From positions 15,588,427 through 15,652,426 of the forward strand of contig OX442315.1 of the NCBI GenBank assembly GCA_949358305.1: DNA of 64,000 nt. The letters are read 5' to 3'. Origin of the DNA: Strigamia acuminata (taxonomy: Eukaryota; Arthropoda; Chilopoda; Geophilomorpha; Linotaeniidae). A program made the translations under genes and the position numbers. Positions 11,753 to 24,270 of this stretch are shown one piece after another; positions within the stretch are counted from its first letter, which is position 1; each line of letters begins with the position of its first letter. Under the pieces are notes generated by a model. That model was given only the letters and a program-made list of their open reading frames with translations, searched no databases and had not been told where the DNA came from.

Positions 11753-14239
11753 ATGTCTCAGCCACAAGATTCGAGGAGAGGACGGGGAAACGGCCGCGGA
11801 CCTCGCACACGAGGCGGAAAAACCGCAGGAGCAGCCAACGTGCATCCCTCATCATCGTCCGAGTCGGACCATGCAGAAGACACCCAGGCCCTGACGAGCA
11901 AGGAATTTCGTCTGGAAGTATCGCCTGAACGACAGGGAGAATTTTGGCTGAAACAAACGAGAGAGGAGTCCCAAGATTTGCTTGGAAAATCGAGTATCTC
12001 CGGAGCTTCGTCGCAGCACGGCGACACGCCAGCTACCGTGGATTCAACTCCGACGAGCAAAATAGACCTCTCTAACATGACGTTTGAGCAAGTCATTGCC
12101 GTAGCAAGAGGACGTGGTCGGCTAGTGCGTGCCTACAAACAACAAGCGTCGGGACGTGCCCGCGATGAGGCGGAAAGTTCGGGAGAAAACTCCCCGACCC
12201 GCCACAAATTAGCAAGAGCTCGCCAACGAATCGCTGATGTCATGAAAGAAATGGAAGACAGTCTCCAGGAGCGTCACCAACAGTACGAGGAAGGTGTGCA
12301 GCTTTCCGATGAAGACGTGGCACAAATAACGGCAGCAATGGCCGATCGAGCGAGGCGACTGCAACTGGCGCACTCCGAAGAATTCCAGATGTTGAAACGG
12401 CTCAAGTTAGAGGAACGCCACGCCAAACAGGCGAAATTCGAAGCAGAATTGGCCAAGAAAACGACTGACGAAGACATTCGCGCCAAGAAGGATCAGTTGG
12501 ACGCAGAAATTCGTGCTACCAAAGACCGACTCGAAGCAGAAATGCGCACGATGAGGAACAAATTGGCAGCAGAAAAACTCCGTCAAGAAACAGAACAAAA
12601 AGAATTACGTGCGCAACGGAAAGCACAAGCGGCGGCAGAGCGTGAGGCCATTTTGGAGGAAAATCGAAAGATAGAGGCGGAAAAAGTCCGTTTGGAAACT
12701 GAGAGGCAAGAATTGCTGGCAAAACAAAAGGCTATGGAGTCGGCAGAAAGCAGGGAAATTCATTATCTTCGTCAAACGGCTCTCGAAGCACAAGAAGCTG
12801 CGGAAAGAGTCCGCCAGGAAAATGAAGAACTGAAATACCTTGCGCAATGTCAGTATCAAGTGCCAAGCAATATCCCGCCTCACCGACCAGAGGTAGTGAA
12901 TTTGTCGCCAGAATCATCCAGAAACTCTTTAAAAAGGAGGAGTGAGATGGATGAAAAAAGAGATGCCAAACGAGCGTCAACCTCACCAGCCAAAAACCCA
13001 GTGGTGATGGATGTAATTAACGAGAGAAATCGACAGCGTGGAGGTAATCAACCAATTGCACCAAGCAAAAAACAAGGTGCAGTGACGGGATTAGATCCAG
13101 CAGACCCACAAATTTGGGACAAGCCCAAAAAGATGGAAACTGAAAATGTCAGTAACCCTGCAACAAAAGGCGCGTGCAGAGGCAAAGCGTTGGGAGAGTA
13201 TCTTGAAGACTCTCGAGACGACGAGAATCCCGCCTATCGAAGGTCGTATACGTTCATGGAAGCAGTGGAACAGGTAGCCGAAGCTAATGAAAGAGAGGAT
13301 CGGCGAAAATTGCTGGAAGCGCAGAAAAAACAACAAGTGGATAGTCAACGCGAAGTGAGTCGCGAAAGTGAAAAACAAAAATTCCAGCATGATCAAGAAG
13401 TTCCAGAACAAGATAAAAGCAGCAGTCAAAATGCTGCAACTAGACAAAATACTGCAATTGGACATGATGAAGCAACTGGACAAGCCAGTTATACGAAAGT
13501 TAGAGATTACAATGATTATCTACAAGGCAAGTATTCACAGCAACCGGAAAATGTGGATCCACGAAACGAGTCGTATAATCAACAAGGAATTCACCCACAT
13601 ACGGAAGTACGATTTTCCAACGAGACACGATCACAATATGGGGTAGAGCCGCGAAATGTGTCGCGTTATCAACAGGAAACGTGTCAACAAGGTGCTACTC
13701 GTTTCAACGACGAAACACATCGGCAAAGTAATTATGGAGCAACCGGGCAGGACCATTATCATCGAAATGAGTCGATGGAAAGAAATAATTCACGTCAGCA
13801 ATCGGACCATCAACAAGACTCACGACAAGATGGAGGATCGTACTGGTACAACGCCTACATGAGCAACGATTCACAGAGGCGACGTGATGATTCACGTGGA
13901 CGATACGATGATTCAAATAGACGACGTGATGAGTCGTATAGAGACCAAAGAAGATCACGATCGAGTCCGCCACCAACACGGCAAAATGAGTACGAAAACG
14001 ATCAGAAATACTCAAATTCGGACCATTTCAGGCAACAGGACAGAGACAGGGGAAGCGGAGGAAATTTTCAACGAAACGATAGAAATCCACCGCCAACTAA
14101 CTCGCGTACATTACCAAGAAGTACAGAAGAATTGGAAGAAATTATCTCAAGACAGATCGATTCACGATCAATTTCGGTCTGTTGTTCAACTTACATACAA
14201 CATCCTAATGCCTCAGTCAGAAGCTCAATCTACAAGTAA
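11753..14239 (+). pseudogene. gag: Truncated gag of gypsy element, unit 2
   Basis: An 828-codon ORF encoding the same protein as 2758-5244; the only difference noticed in its first part is a silent A/G change at 11914. It has the same Arg/Gly-rich start, coiled coil and low-complexity tail, and the same run-on of ~22 unrelated codons after the duplication junction at 14168/14169. The capsid domain and zinc knuckle are absent. Confidence 0.8.
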
Positions 14240-14455
14240 ACGTTGAAATTATAATTTATTTGAAATAAAATGGAGTACTGAAAACTAAATTTCACAACAT
14301 TTCTGAATGAAATCAAACATTACAGCGCCGTAATAATTTATACACAATTGCCGCACGAGGGCGCTCCCATCGCCCAATAAAAAGCGACGAAACTGTTTAT
14401 ATACGTAATTAAACATGGCAACAACCGACAAGTTATTTTTATTTTGATCGTGAAA

Positions 14456-17400
14456 TCACAGGTGAATCGATTCAATTTTCTCATCTACAAAAACATGGTT
14501 GTCGACACCTGATGGCTGCAACTGATTTCTGCGTTTGCGCCACATTAGACGAATGTTTTCATCGGCCGGACCCCAATCGTATGTTGGTCGAAAAACTGCT
14601 GAAATATCCTAAATCATAAAAATGTTTTAATTCTCAATCCAACACAACATTAAAATGAATAATAAATAATATTTACTCCTTTTTTCCAACAGATAAACGT
14701 CATTATGAGAGCCCAAATTGGTATTTGGCACACGGACACCATTTCCAAGAGCCATCCAACATCAAGAGCCCAATCTGGGTAGTTATAACTGCCGTATGTC
14801 AATGGAGTGTATTTGACAATGGTCAAAATTAAAATCACCTAAATATTGATTATTTCTGTGATTAAAAAGTGAAACTTATGAAATAAGTGTTGGTTGAAAC
14901 GAGGTCGGTTCATTTCGTCACCTCAGATGACTTTTTAATGTAGTGGGGCAAGTGCCCTGCTCAGTTTGCGCTCACAAAGCGAAAGAAATCAAAATAGCGA
15001 CGAAATGATCGGACCTCATTGAGGCTTACAATAAGAGATACAGGACATATAAAACCCCAACTGATTAACCAGAATGAACTTAGTTTGGTTTCTAGCATGA
15101 ACTCAAAATCACTTTTGATTCGTCTCGCACCTAATTTAAGATATTTTAAATTACATAAAAGCCTTTTTCTTTACGTAGGTCGTTGAGCTTTACCATAAAT
15201 CCACATGAGGCAGACCATCTCAGCAAGAGCTATTATCACAACACTCTGAGATGTACCAAATGCATCCATTAAATTGAGAACATATTGGCCTCCCTGTAAG
15301 GTAAGATTGTTTTTAGTATAAGTATTTTGCATAGAATTAAACCTAAGATCATTTAGTACGCGCAGCAATGAATGATCTTGAGTTTACTTCAATTTTGAGA
15401 TGAAAATTACATTGGTGGTACAAGATAATCCGAGTAAATAGAGGACGATACAAGCTACCGCAGTCACAAGTGTCTTGCGTTTTAACATTCTTGGCCAGGT
15501 ATCAAAAACATTGGTCAGCAAAGTTTCCAATAGTGCAAACTAGATTTATTAAAAAATAATGGTATGGATAAAAATGGGGGGTGTCATCTAGCGCGACACT
15601 ACCTACCGCGACATGAATATACCGCGACTTTGGAAACTGCGACTACGTGTATTTTGGGTTTTTCTTTTTCTAATTCCTAGGAAGGGCTGAACCCCGCAAA
15701 CCTCACCTTACTGATTTTTTGATGCAAAACCATTTTTTTGGGACTGCTTGTCGCGGTAAATAATGTCGCGCTAGATGTTCGCCTCCATAAAAATGATATC
15801 AGATGCTCGAGCTGTAATTACCTCAGAGTCCAAACCCAATGTAAAAAGCATGAGAAAAAACAAGACAGACCAAAACTGGCTTAATGGAAGCAGAGCCAAT
15901 GCTTCTGGATAAATGACAAAAGCCAAACCTGGACCTGTGTGTTGAGGTGAATGGTTTAGCATGTTTTAGCAGATTTTGGTTACAAACTCACCTGAAGATG
16001 CAACTTTTTCAATATCAACATTGAGTTGTTGTGACAAATAACCAAGGATTGTGAATATAGCAATGCTTGCTAATAAACTTGTTGCGAAATCAGTTACACT
16101 AACAATTATGGCATCACTAGTGAAATGAAACAAAAACATAAATTGGTTTGGCGGTGAAAACAAGCGGTGGTCAATTGACCAGACCAGTTATATACCTCAT
16201 TAGTTTGTGTCTGAATGTGTTGTAAGAGCCAAACATGATTATACATCCCCAAGATGTACTTAATGAAAAAAACATTTGCTCTGCTGCTGCTTTCCACACC
16301 TGTGAATTAATTTACAAGCATTAAAAACATTTAAACACTTGAAAAAACAAACAACAAGTTACTTCAATATCTGCTAATTTACTCCAATCTGGAATGAAAA
16401 GGTAACGCAAACCAACAGAAGCACCTTCCAATGTCAAACCTCGAATTACAAGCACGATTAACCCTACGTAAGGGAATGTAGCGGTGAAATACACAACCTT
16501 GATAAAGTATTTTTTTTAAATATTATTATTAGTATTATTATTGCATTTTTTTCTGCAAGGTTTTTACCTTTCCTGAAGATTTGATGCCTTTAAATAAACA
16601 AAAAAATACAACCACCCATGCTAAAAGTAGGCACATAGCTAATTCCCATTTTATAGTGCCAACAGATTCTATACCATCAGATTCATGGAAATTCAAAACG
16701 TATCGGCTGAAAACAAAAACTTTGTTACTCATGGCCAGTGTTGGACAAAAAAAACTTCCCTTCAGTTTAGCTTTTTTAAGTTTATGCATCATTATTTGCC
16801 AGGTCTATCTTTTAATACTGTTGTTAGGGAAGACGAGAGACCGGGTCAAGATTAATGTCATTGAATCTCAATGGATTTTTATGCCATCTGGTTAATAGAA
16901 TTAAAACAGCTAAACTGAAGGGAAGTTTGTGGCTGTATTTTACTTACGTCCAGTATTGTTCTGAGGCAGCTTGACGTGTGACATTAGTATTGTCGCAATT
17001 TAAACCTTCTGTAGCATTTGTGTTGTTTTGTGGTAACAGTTCAGAACACAACGGCAGTGTTTCCTAATATAAAAAACATTGTTAGCCACCACCGCGGCTG
17101 AGACACCAAGAATACCGTATTTTTGCAAAAGTATTGTTTCCGTATTTAACCTCACGAACGATGAACATTTGCTTCGTTCGTGAAGTTCAGACATCGTTTG
17201 TAACATTAAACAAATGTAACAAACAAAAATCCGAAGTTGTAATTGCTGACAAAAAATGGCAGTTTTGAATAAGGGCCGCGGCTCTTAATCGATAAAATAC
17301 GGTATGTTGTTTAAAAATGCTGTTTAGTCTAAATTACTTTATGAATGCACCTGTATAACTCTAGCTGTTTAGATCAGTGGTTCCCAAACTTTTTTTGCTT

Positions 17401-18775
17401 TACGGCACCCTGAAGGTGGTCATAGTGCCCCTATAGGTCAGTCACTGTGCCTCTGCACGTCGGTCACTGCTACCCAGGGAGCCGCGGCTCACAGTTTGGG
17501 AACCACTGGTTTAGATGGTTTACCTGTGACCAGTTTAGATTAATTACCGAGTTTCTTTTAAAACATTTTTCATCAGGACCCCACCATGAGAGACAATCTG
17601 CCCAAGGAACTTGTAACTGAAACGATGATGCAATGTAAAATACTGTATAGCCGACTATGACGTTATAATAGATGCTTCCAATGATGCAAACAAAGGTCAT
17701 TGCTATGCCAATTCCTGAAAGATGATATGTAAAAATATATACACATTGGGTTATTAAGCCTGAGTGATACTTTACCTTTTCCTATAGGACAACATTTCCA
17801 TACAGCAGCTGAACTCAAGTTACTAAATTGTCCTAAAGCTACTTCTAAGAAATAGATTGGCTTGCCGACAAAAATTAAAAGGATTACATACGGAATAAGA
17901 AAGGCAGCTGAAGTAGAGGGAAAAGATAATTAGAATAAGCCGAGGGAGTTGCATTTTAGGTATTTGTGTTTTTTGTTTTTGTATTTTTTAACATCGTAAA
18001 CACCTGAAACATTTGTAACACGACTTTTTGAATGTAGGTGCTAAGGTGCGCGCCATAAGTATAGAATAATCTTCTATCGATTTGCTGTTTGGAGAGCCCC
18101 AGTGCCTTTAATTGCCATATTTCAGCGATTTCTACAATGGTTACAACTTTTGCACAAGGGATTGTTTTTACATAATGTTACATAATGTTAATTTTATCCA
18201 TTTTTTTGCGTTAAACCTAAAATATTCTATACTTATGTCACCCCCATTTTTATGTAAAATCACTGCCAAATTTATTTTTCTACAAAACTTATAAACCTGT
18301 TAATTTTAAATGAATACTAATGCCGAAATTCATTTATTAAAAAATTGGTTTGATTCCAGATGAAGCGCAAAAAGGAATATTTAAAAAAAAAACTGATTAT
18401 TCTATACTTATGGCGCGCACCTTATTGAGATAAGAGTTTAGTTGAGTGCAGGCACTTACCACCTCCATTTTTATAAGCTAAATATGGAAATCTCCAAACA
18501 TTTCCTAGTCCTACAGAGCATCCAATGCACGACAATAAGAACTCGGCTCGTGAGCCCCATTGATCTCGTGTTGGTTTCGGCTTGTCTTGAAGCTTTGAAG
18601 GTATTTCAATGGAGAATTCTTTTTTCTGGGAGAACAAATATAATATTGAAAATTTAAATGTTACTGCCACACATGGTTGATAGAATACAAAGGAAATAAA
18701 CCGTTAGTGAGTTGATAGAAAATATGAAATTAATACTTGCAGAAAAGAAAAGTGATTTACCGTAGGTGGACTCAT
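14456..18775 (-). CDS. SLC6-family transporter, copy 3 (complete)
   Basis: Fifteen coding exons: 18761-18775, 18460-18625, 17776-17907, 17548-17714, 16948-17063, 16568-16706, 16363-16497, 16196-16299, 15992-16116, 15822-15934, 15411-15539, 15194-15293, 15030-15130, 14677-14838, 14456-14608. Length (618 residues), phases and GT-AG sites match copy 2. Intron 4 is 213 bp shorter through a deletion into a MITE. The only amino-acid difference I found from copy 2 is residue 304, Ser (AGT at 16258-16260) instead of Gly, in the TM6 motif FFSLSTSWG. Three of the changes between the two copies cluster in this exon, with a 2-nt insertion at its donor (GTATAT instead of GTACAA; still a valid donor). The predicted role is sodium-coupled uptake of an amino acid or related solute. 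The gene lies between two truncated gypsy 5' ends that point the other way. Confidence 0.9.
15576..15786. mobile_element. 8-bp-TSD MITE in SLC6 intron 10, unit 2 copy
   Basis: Duplicate of 6581-6791 with the same ATAAAAAT flanks (15568-15575 and 15787-15794). Confidence 0.75.
17094..17302. mobile_element. Left-truncated TA-site MITE in SLC6 intron 4, unit 2 copy
   Basis: Counterpart of 8206-8518 without its left end. The intact right inverted repeat and TA are at 17282-17304. The 213-bp deletion has GCCA-type microhomology at its edge (about 17089-17093). Confidence 0.65.
17375..17508. mobile_element. hAT-type MITE in SLC6 intron 4, unit 2 copy
   Basis: Duplicate of 8591-8724 with the same CAGTGG ends and GTTTAGAT target duplications. 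Confidence 0.85.
18044..18422. mobile_element. TA-site MITE in SLC6 intron 2, unit 3 copy
   Basis: Duplicate of 265-643 and 9260-9638, inside intron 2 of SLC6 copy 3. Confidence 0.75.
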
Positions 18776-19420
18776 GATTGATGGACAATATAAGTTAGTT
18801 TCGTCAAAGTTTTGGCAAAGTCTGACGGATGGAAAGGGACCAAGCACAACAAATAAGTGGATAATGATTAGTAATCATAGTGATACCGGTAACCATTGAT
18901 TACCGGTATCTTGTTTGTGTACTTTAATAAAGAAAAAACATTTATTGGAAATTTATTCCAGAAATGTGGCCTATAATTATCAGAAACCGGTACTTCCAAG
19001 AATTTATCTTGTAATACAAGTTGCGTATCTGATTTTTAGGTCGAAATCCACTGTATTATATACTATAGTTTATCAGTTAAAGGCAAAACGAGTAAACGAC
19101 CCCAATAGAATAGGTAGAAACCCATAAAAATATCCAGCTCAATCCACACTTTCTGTTTGATAATAATAAAAAATATCCAGTTCAATGCACACTTTCTGTT
19201 TGATAATAAAAAAAATATCTATCTCAATGCACACATTAATAGTGCTCTAAACTCAGTGGTCAATGGGGGTGTGCCATCTAGCGCGACATCATTTATCGCA
19301 ATTGGAAACATGTAACAGAAACGTCCAGAAGACGTTTGTACGACATCTACCGTCTTCCACCGAATATAACACCATGGTGTTATATTCAAATTTTTAGAAA
19401 AATATTAAAGACGTACAGTG
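18776..19420. other. Intergenic spacer, unit 3
   Basis: Copy of 997-1641 with a few substitutions (for example TGTGCC instead of TGTGTC at the MITE end). It holds the inverted repeat, the tandem AT-rich repeat, the single MITE end and the 26-bp palindrome (19362-19387). No gene is seen. Confidence 0.5.
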
Positions 19421-20412
19421 TGTAGTGACCCTAGTGGTCACTAATGAGGTATCGGGAATGAGCCCGAAATAAAATATTTAATTTGAGATTGTTTGATTTT
19501 ATTTTACACTATTTTTTATGATTTCCTGTCTAGACAAGGGAGTTAGGCAGGGTGGGAGGAATTGTGGGTGGTCGCCAGGGAAACCAGCCCGCAACCTCCT
19601 GGAGCAGAAAACACTTCCTGTGAGGAGTGAAAAACTCCTCAGTCTGAACTGAACACTGAGAGCAACAAGTCATCAAAATCTATCCTGGGAACACAATTCT
19701 TCAAGCAGATTTGGTGAAAGATTGCCTGAGTATTTAGACTCTTTCTTGCAAAGTGCAGAGCCACTTGTGAGATATTTCTCTTGCTACTAGACTTAGTAGT
19801 GGGAATTCATCTTGAGTCAGTCAAGAATTGACTTGGGATTTTTATCTTGCCTAGCAGCCATTGTTAGGAGGGATTTCAGTGAGAGATTGTTGTGCGGAAT
19901 CAGCCGCAACGACGCCGCGACGACGACGTTGCGACCTGGAGAGGACGAAGAGAGCGGGATTGAGCCCGAACGAGTCAGGAGAAAGTAGTCGGAACGGAAT
20001 TGAGTCCGTGCTGAAGAAACGCCGAAGCCGAGCCGAGCGTCGAGTGAAGCGAATCCAAGCGTTCGGCGTTCCCGAGAAGTGGAGTCGTCGAATCGATTGT
20101 ATTCTTTATCATTTTCCATTGTTTCTGATTATTTTTCTTTTAGTAAATTATTTCTTCGATTATTTCATTTACTCTTTTATCACAAAATAATATCTTGTAT
20201 TAATAATACTGTATTTAATCTTTTAGTTTGTTCAAAGTCTGAATAAACATTGTTTTACTTGAGAAATAATAGAGTCATTATTTCTCTTATTGCATAGCTT
20301 AAGTTCAGTTAAAATTGAGTTATTTGAGAAGTATTTTAGATAAGTCCCGTTGCGGCATTAATAAGTTCAGAATTAGTGTTATAAGTTTTAGCAGTAATTT
20401 GAGCTCATTACA
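19421..20412 (+). repeat. 5' LTR of gypsy-type retrotransposon, unit 3
   Basis: Same LTR as at 1642 and 10637, beginning TGTAGTGACC and followed by the primer-binding site at 20415. This is the LTR of the longest element copy, which runs on through pol. No matching 3' LTR occurs in the window. Confidence 0.65.
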
Positions 20413-20536
20413 CTTGGGGGCCCGTTATTTGAACCTTAACAACTTATCTTCAGTTGAGGGACCAATTTTGTGTGATAAAAAATTATTTTGTGACAGAGTA
20501 TTCTGTTTCTTTCTTCTTTTCTGTGACTAAAACGAG

Positions 20537-23500
20537 ATGTCTCAGCCACAAGATTCGAGGAGAGGACGGGGAAACGGCCGCGGACCTCGCACACGAGGCG
20601 GAAAAACCGCAGGAGCAGCCAACGTGCATCCCTCATCATCGTCCGAGTCGGACCATGCAGAAGACACCCAGGCCCTGACGAGCAAGGAATTTCGTCTGGA
20701 AGTATCGCCTGAACGACAGGGAGAATTTTGGCTGAAACAAACGAGAGAGGAGTCCCAAGATTTGCTTGGAAAATCGAGTATCTCCGGAGCTTCGTCGCAG
20801 CACGGCGACACGCCAGCTACCGTGGATTCAACTCCGACGAGCAAAATAGACCTCTCTAACATGACGTTTGAGCAAGTCATTGCCGTAGCAAGAAGACGTG
20901 GTCGGCTAGTGCGAGCCTACAAACAACAAGCGTCGGGACGTGCCCGCGATGAGGCGGAAAGTTCGGGAGAAAACTCCCCGACCCGCCACAAATTAGCAAG
21001 AGCTCGCCAACGAATCGCTGATGTCATGAAAGAAATGGAAGACAGTCTCCAGGAGCGTCACCAACAGTACGAGGAAGGTGTGCAGCTTTCCGATGAAGAC
21101 GTGGCACAAATAACGGCAGCAATGGCCGATCGAGCGAGGCGACTGCAACTGGCGCACTCCGAAGAATTCCAGATGTTGAAACGGCTCAAGTTAGAGGAAC
21201 GCCACGCCAAACAGGCGAAATTCGAAGCAGAATTGGCCAAGAAAACGACTGACGAAGACATTCGCGCCAAGAAGGATCAGTTGGACGCAGAAATTCGTGC
21301 TACCAAAGACCGACTCGAAGCAGAAATGCGCACGATGAGGAACAAATTGGCAGCAGAAAAACTCCGTCAAGAAACAGAACAAAAAGAATTACGTGCGCAA
21401 CGGAAAGCACAAGCGGCGGCAGAGCGTGAGGCCATTTTGGAGGAAAATCGAAAGATAGAGGCGGAAAAAGTCCGTTTGGAAACTGAGAGGCAAGAATTGC
21501 TGGCAAAACAAAAGGCTATGGAGTCGGCAGAAAGCAGGGAAATTCATTATCTTCGTCAAACGGCTCTCGAAGCACAAGAAGCTGTGGAAAGAGTCCGCCA
21601 GGAAAATGAAGAACTGAAATACCTTGCGCAATGTCAGTATCAAGTGTCAAGCAATATCCCGCCTCACCGACCAGAGGTAGTGAATTTGTCGCCAGAATCA
21701 TCCAGAAACTCTTTAAAAAGGAGGAGTGAGATGGATGAAAAAAGAGATGCCAAACGAGCGTCAACCTCACCAGCCAAAAACCCAGTGGTGATGGATGTAA
21801 TTAACGAGAGAAATCGACAGCGTGGAGGTAATCAACCAATTGCACCAAGCAAAAAACAAGGTGCAGTGACGGGATTAGATCCAGCAGACCCACAAATTTG
21901 GGACAAGCCCAAAAAGATGGAAACTGAAAATGTCAGTAACCCTGCAACAAAAGGCGCGTGCAGAGGCAAAGCGTTGGGAGAGTATCTTGAAGACTCTCGA
22001 GACGACGAGAATCCCGCCTATCGAAGGTCGTATACGTTCATGGAAGCAGTGGAACAGGTAGCCGAAGCTAATGAAAGAGAGGATCGGCGAAAATTGCTGG
22101 AAGCGCAGAAAAAACAACAAGTGGATAGTCAACGCGAAGTGAGTCGCGAAAGTGAAAAACAAAAATTCCAGCATGATCAAGAAGTTCCAGAACAAGATAA
22201 AAGCAGCAGTCAAAATGCTGCAACTAGACAAAATACTGCAATTGGACATGATGAAGCAACTGGACAAGCCAGTTATACGAAAGTTAGAGATTACAATGAT
22301 TATCTACAAGGCAAGTATTCACAGCAACCGGAAAATGTAGATCCACGAAACGAGTCGTATAATCAACAAGGAATTCACCCACATACGGAAGTACGATTTT
22401 CCAACGAGACACGATCACAATATGGGGTAGAGCCGCGAAATGTGTCGCGTTATCAACAGGAAACGTGTCAACAAGGTGCTACTCGTTTCAACGACGAAAC
22501 ACATCGGCAAAGTAATTATGGAGCAACCGGGCAGGACCATTATCATCGAAATGAGTCGATGGAAAGAAATAATTCACGTCAGCAATCGGACCATCAACAA
22601 GACTCACGACAAGATGGAGGATCGTACTGGTACAACGCCTACACGAGCAACGATTCACAGAGGCGACGTGATGATTCACGTGGACGATACGATGATTCAA
22701 ATAGACACGTGATGAGTCGTATAGAGACCAAAGAAGATCACGATCGAGTCCGCCACCAACACGGCAAAATGAGTACGAAAACGATCAGAAATACTCAAAT
22801 TCGGACCATTTCAGGCAACAGGACAGAGACAGGGGAAGCGGAGGAAATTTTCAACGAAACGATAGAAATCCACCGCCAACTAACTCGCGTACATTACCAA
22901 GAAGTACAGAAGAATTGGAAGAAATTATCTCAAGACAGATCGATTCACGATTGTCTCAAATCCCCTCAAAATCTCAGGAAATGGACGAGATGCTGCGGAA
23001 AATAATTCGAAAATATTGTTCGAGCAATTGGACTCACCATTATACCTCATCTCATCAAATTAAATGGGATCGAATTATACCCGATATGTTCGATGGAGGT
23101 TGGCAGGCTGGTACCCAATTTCTGGATGAAGTCATGCATCTAGTTATAAGTCACGAAATGGACCCGGATGTAACTCTAAAAAAATTGATTCCGAAAATGT
23201 TAGTTGGAAGTGCAACAAATTGGTTGCGGAAAAATAACTTCACACACTGGGATGAATTTGTGAAAGCGTTCATGAAGGAATATGGAGAGTCTAACGCTAT
23301 GATGATAAAATACTGGGATAACCATAAACAAACATTGGGAGAAGATATTCGCACGTATTTAAGACGTACAGAAGACTTGTTTACCCAACTCCCGTATCAT
23401 ATCAGCGATTTTGATAAAGATAGAAAATTCAGGAATGGCCTGACACATTTTTCTGAGCAAGTATTGCGAATGGTAGATGCACCGATGGCCAGTTCCTTCG

Positions 23501-24270
23501 AAAAATTGTCGCAATTTATACGAAACCACCAGATGTACATTGACGACCGGTACGCCTCGGACATTCCGATAGAGGAACAGAGAGCACGAGATGAAAGACA
23601 GCGGCATCAGTCTGACTACACCCGCGCAGGTGCAAAAATGATGCGTCCACGCTCTCAATTCTCGCTGTTACGAGAGGAAACGTCCAGCAAAAAACAAGAT
23701 AGTGGACATCCACCATACCCACAGCCTCGAGTACCAATGCGACCGAATGTCAAATGGATACAAGATTCAGGTGAATCCAGCGAGTCAATTGGAGATACCC
23801 AGATAATGCTGGCGGAATACACAGAAGAAGAAGTCGACAAATTAATGGATGCGGCGAGTGTGTTATTCACAAAAAATAATCCAGCAATAACGAAATATAA
23901 GCCTCCAATGCAGGCGAGGCAACCACAGCAAACGAGCTTACAACCGCAGATAAAAGGAAATACGTCCTTCCTTCCAAAACCATTTTCTGTCGATTTTAGT
24001 TCGAAAAAAGAGGTTGATAATTCGCAAATTGGCGAAAAAACCGGACAGACTTCAACTCCAAGTAATTCCGACGATGGCAATAAGGCCAACCAAACAAAAT
24101 TGACCCCGGAAAATGCACCATGCCATAATTGTAGGCAAATTGGACACTGGGCACGACAATGCCCACATCCCAAGAGATTGATGTCTGCAGAAGAAATGGA
24201 GCAACTTGTAAACTCCTTATCCGAAAGCATCACAAAAAACTTGAACGCGCGGGCTCAAGAAAAGCAGTAG
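20537..24270 (+). pseudogene. gag: Full-length gag of gypsy element with one frameshift
   Basis: The N-terminal extension (820+ residues: Arg/Gly-rich start, charged coiled coil, polar low-complexity tail) is followed by a gypsy capsid-like domain (around 23010-23520, with the AxxWL motif seen as ATNWLRK) and a CCHC zinc knuckle at 24121-24162 (C-X2-C-X4-H-X4-C). One base is missing near 22705 relative to units 1 and 2 (AGACACGTG for AGACGACGTG). The reading frame therefore shifts and stops at 23005, while the C-terminal part is open separately at 22915-24270. Without that lesion gag would be ~1244 residues, long for a gypsy gag because of the N-terminal extension. Gag normally forms the virus-like particle and binds element RNA. 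Confidence 0.85.
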
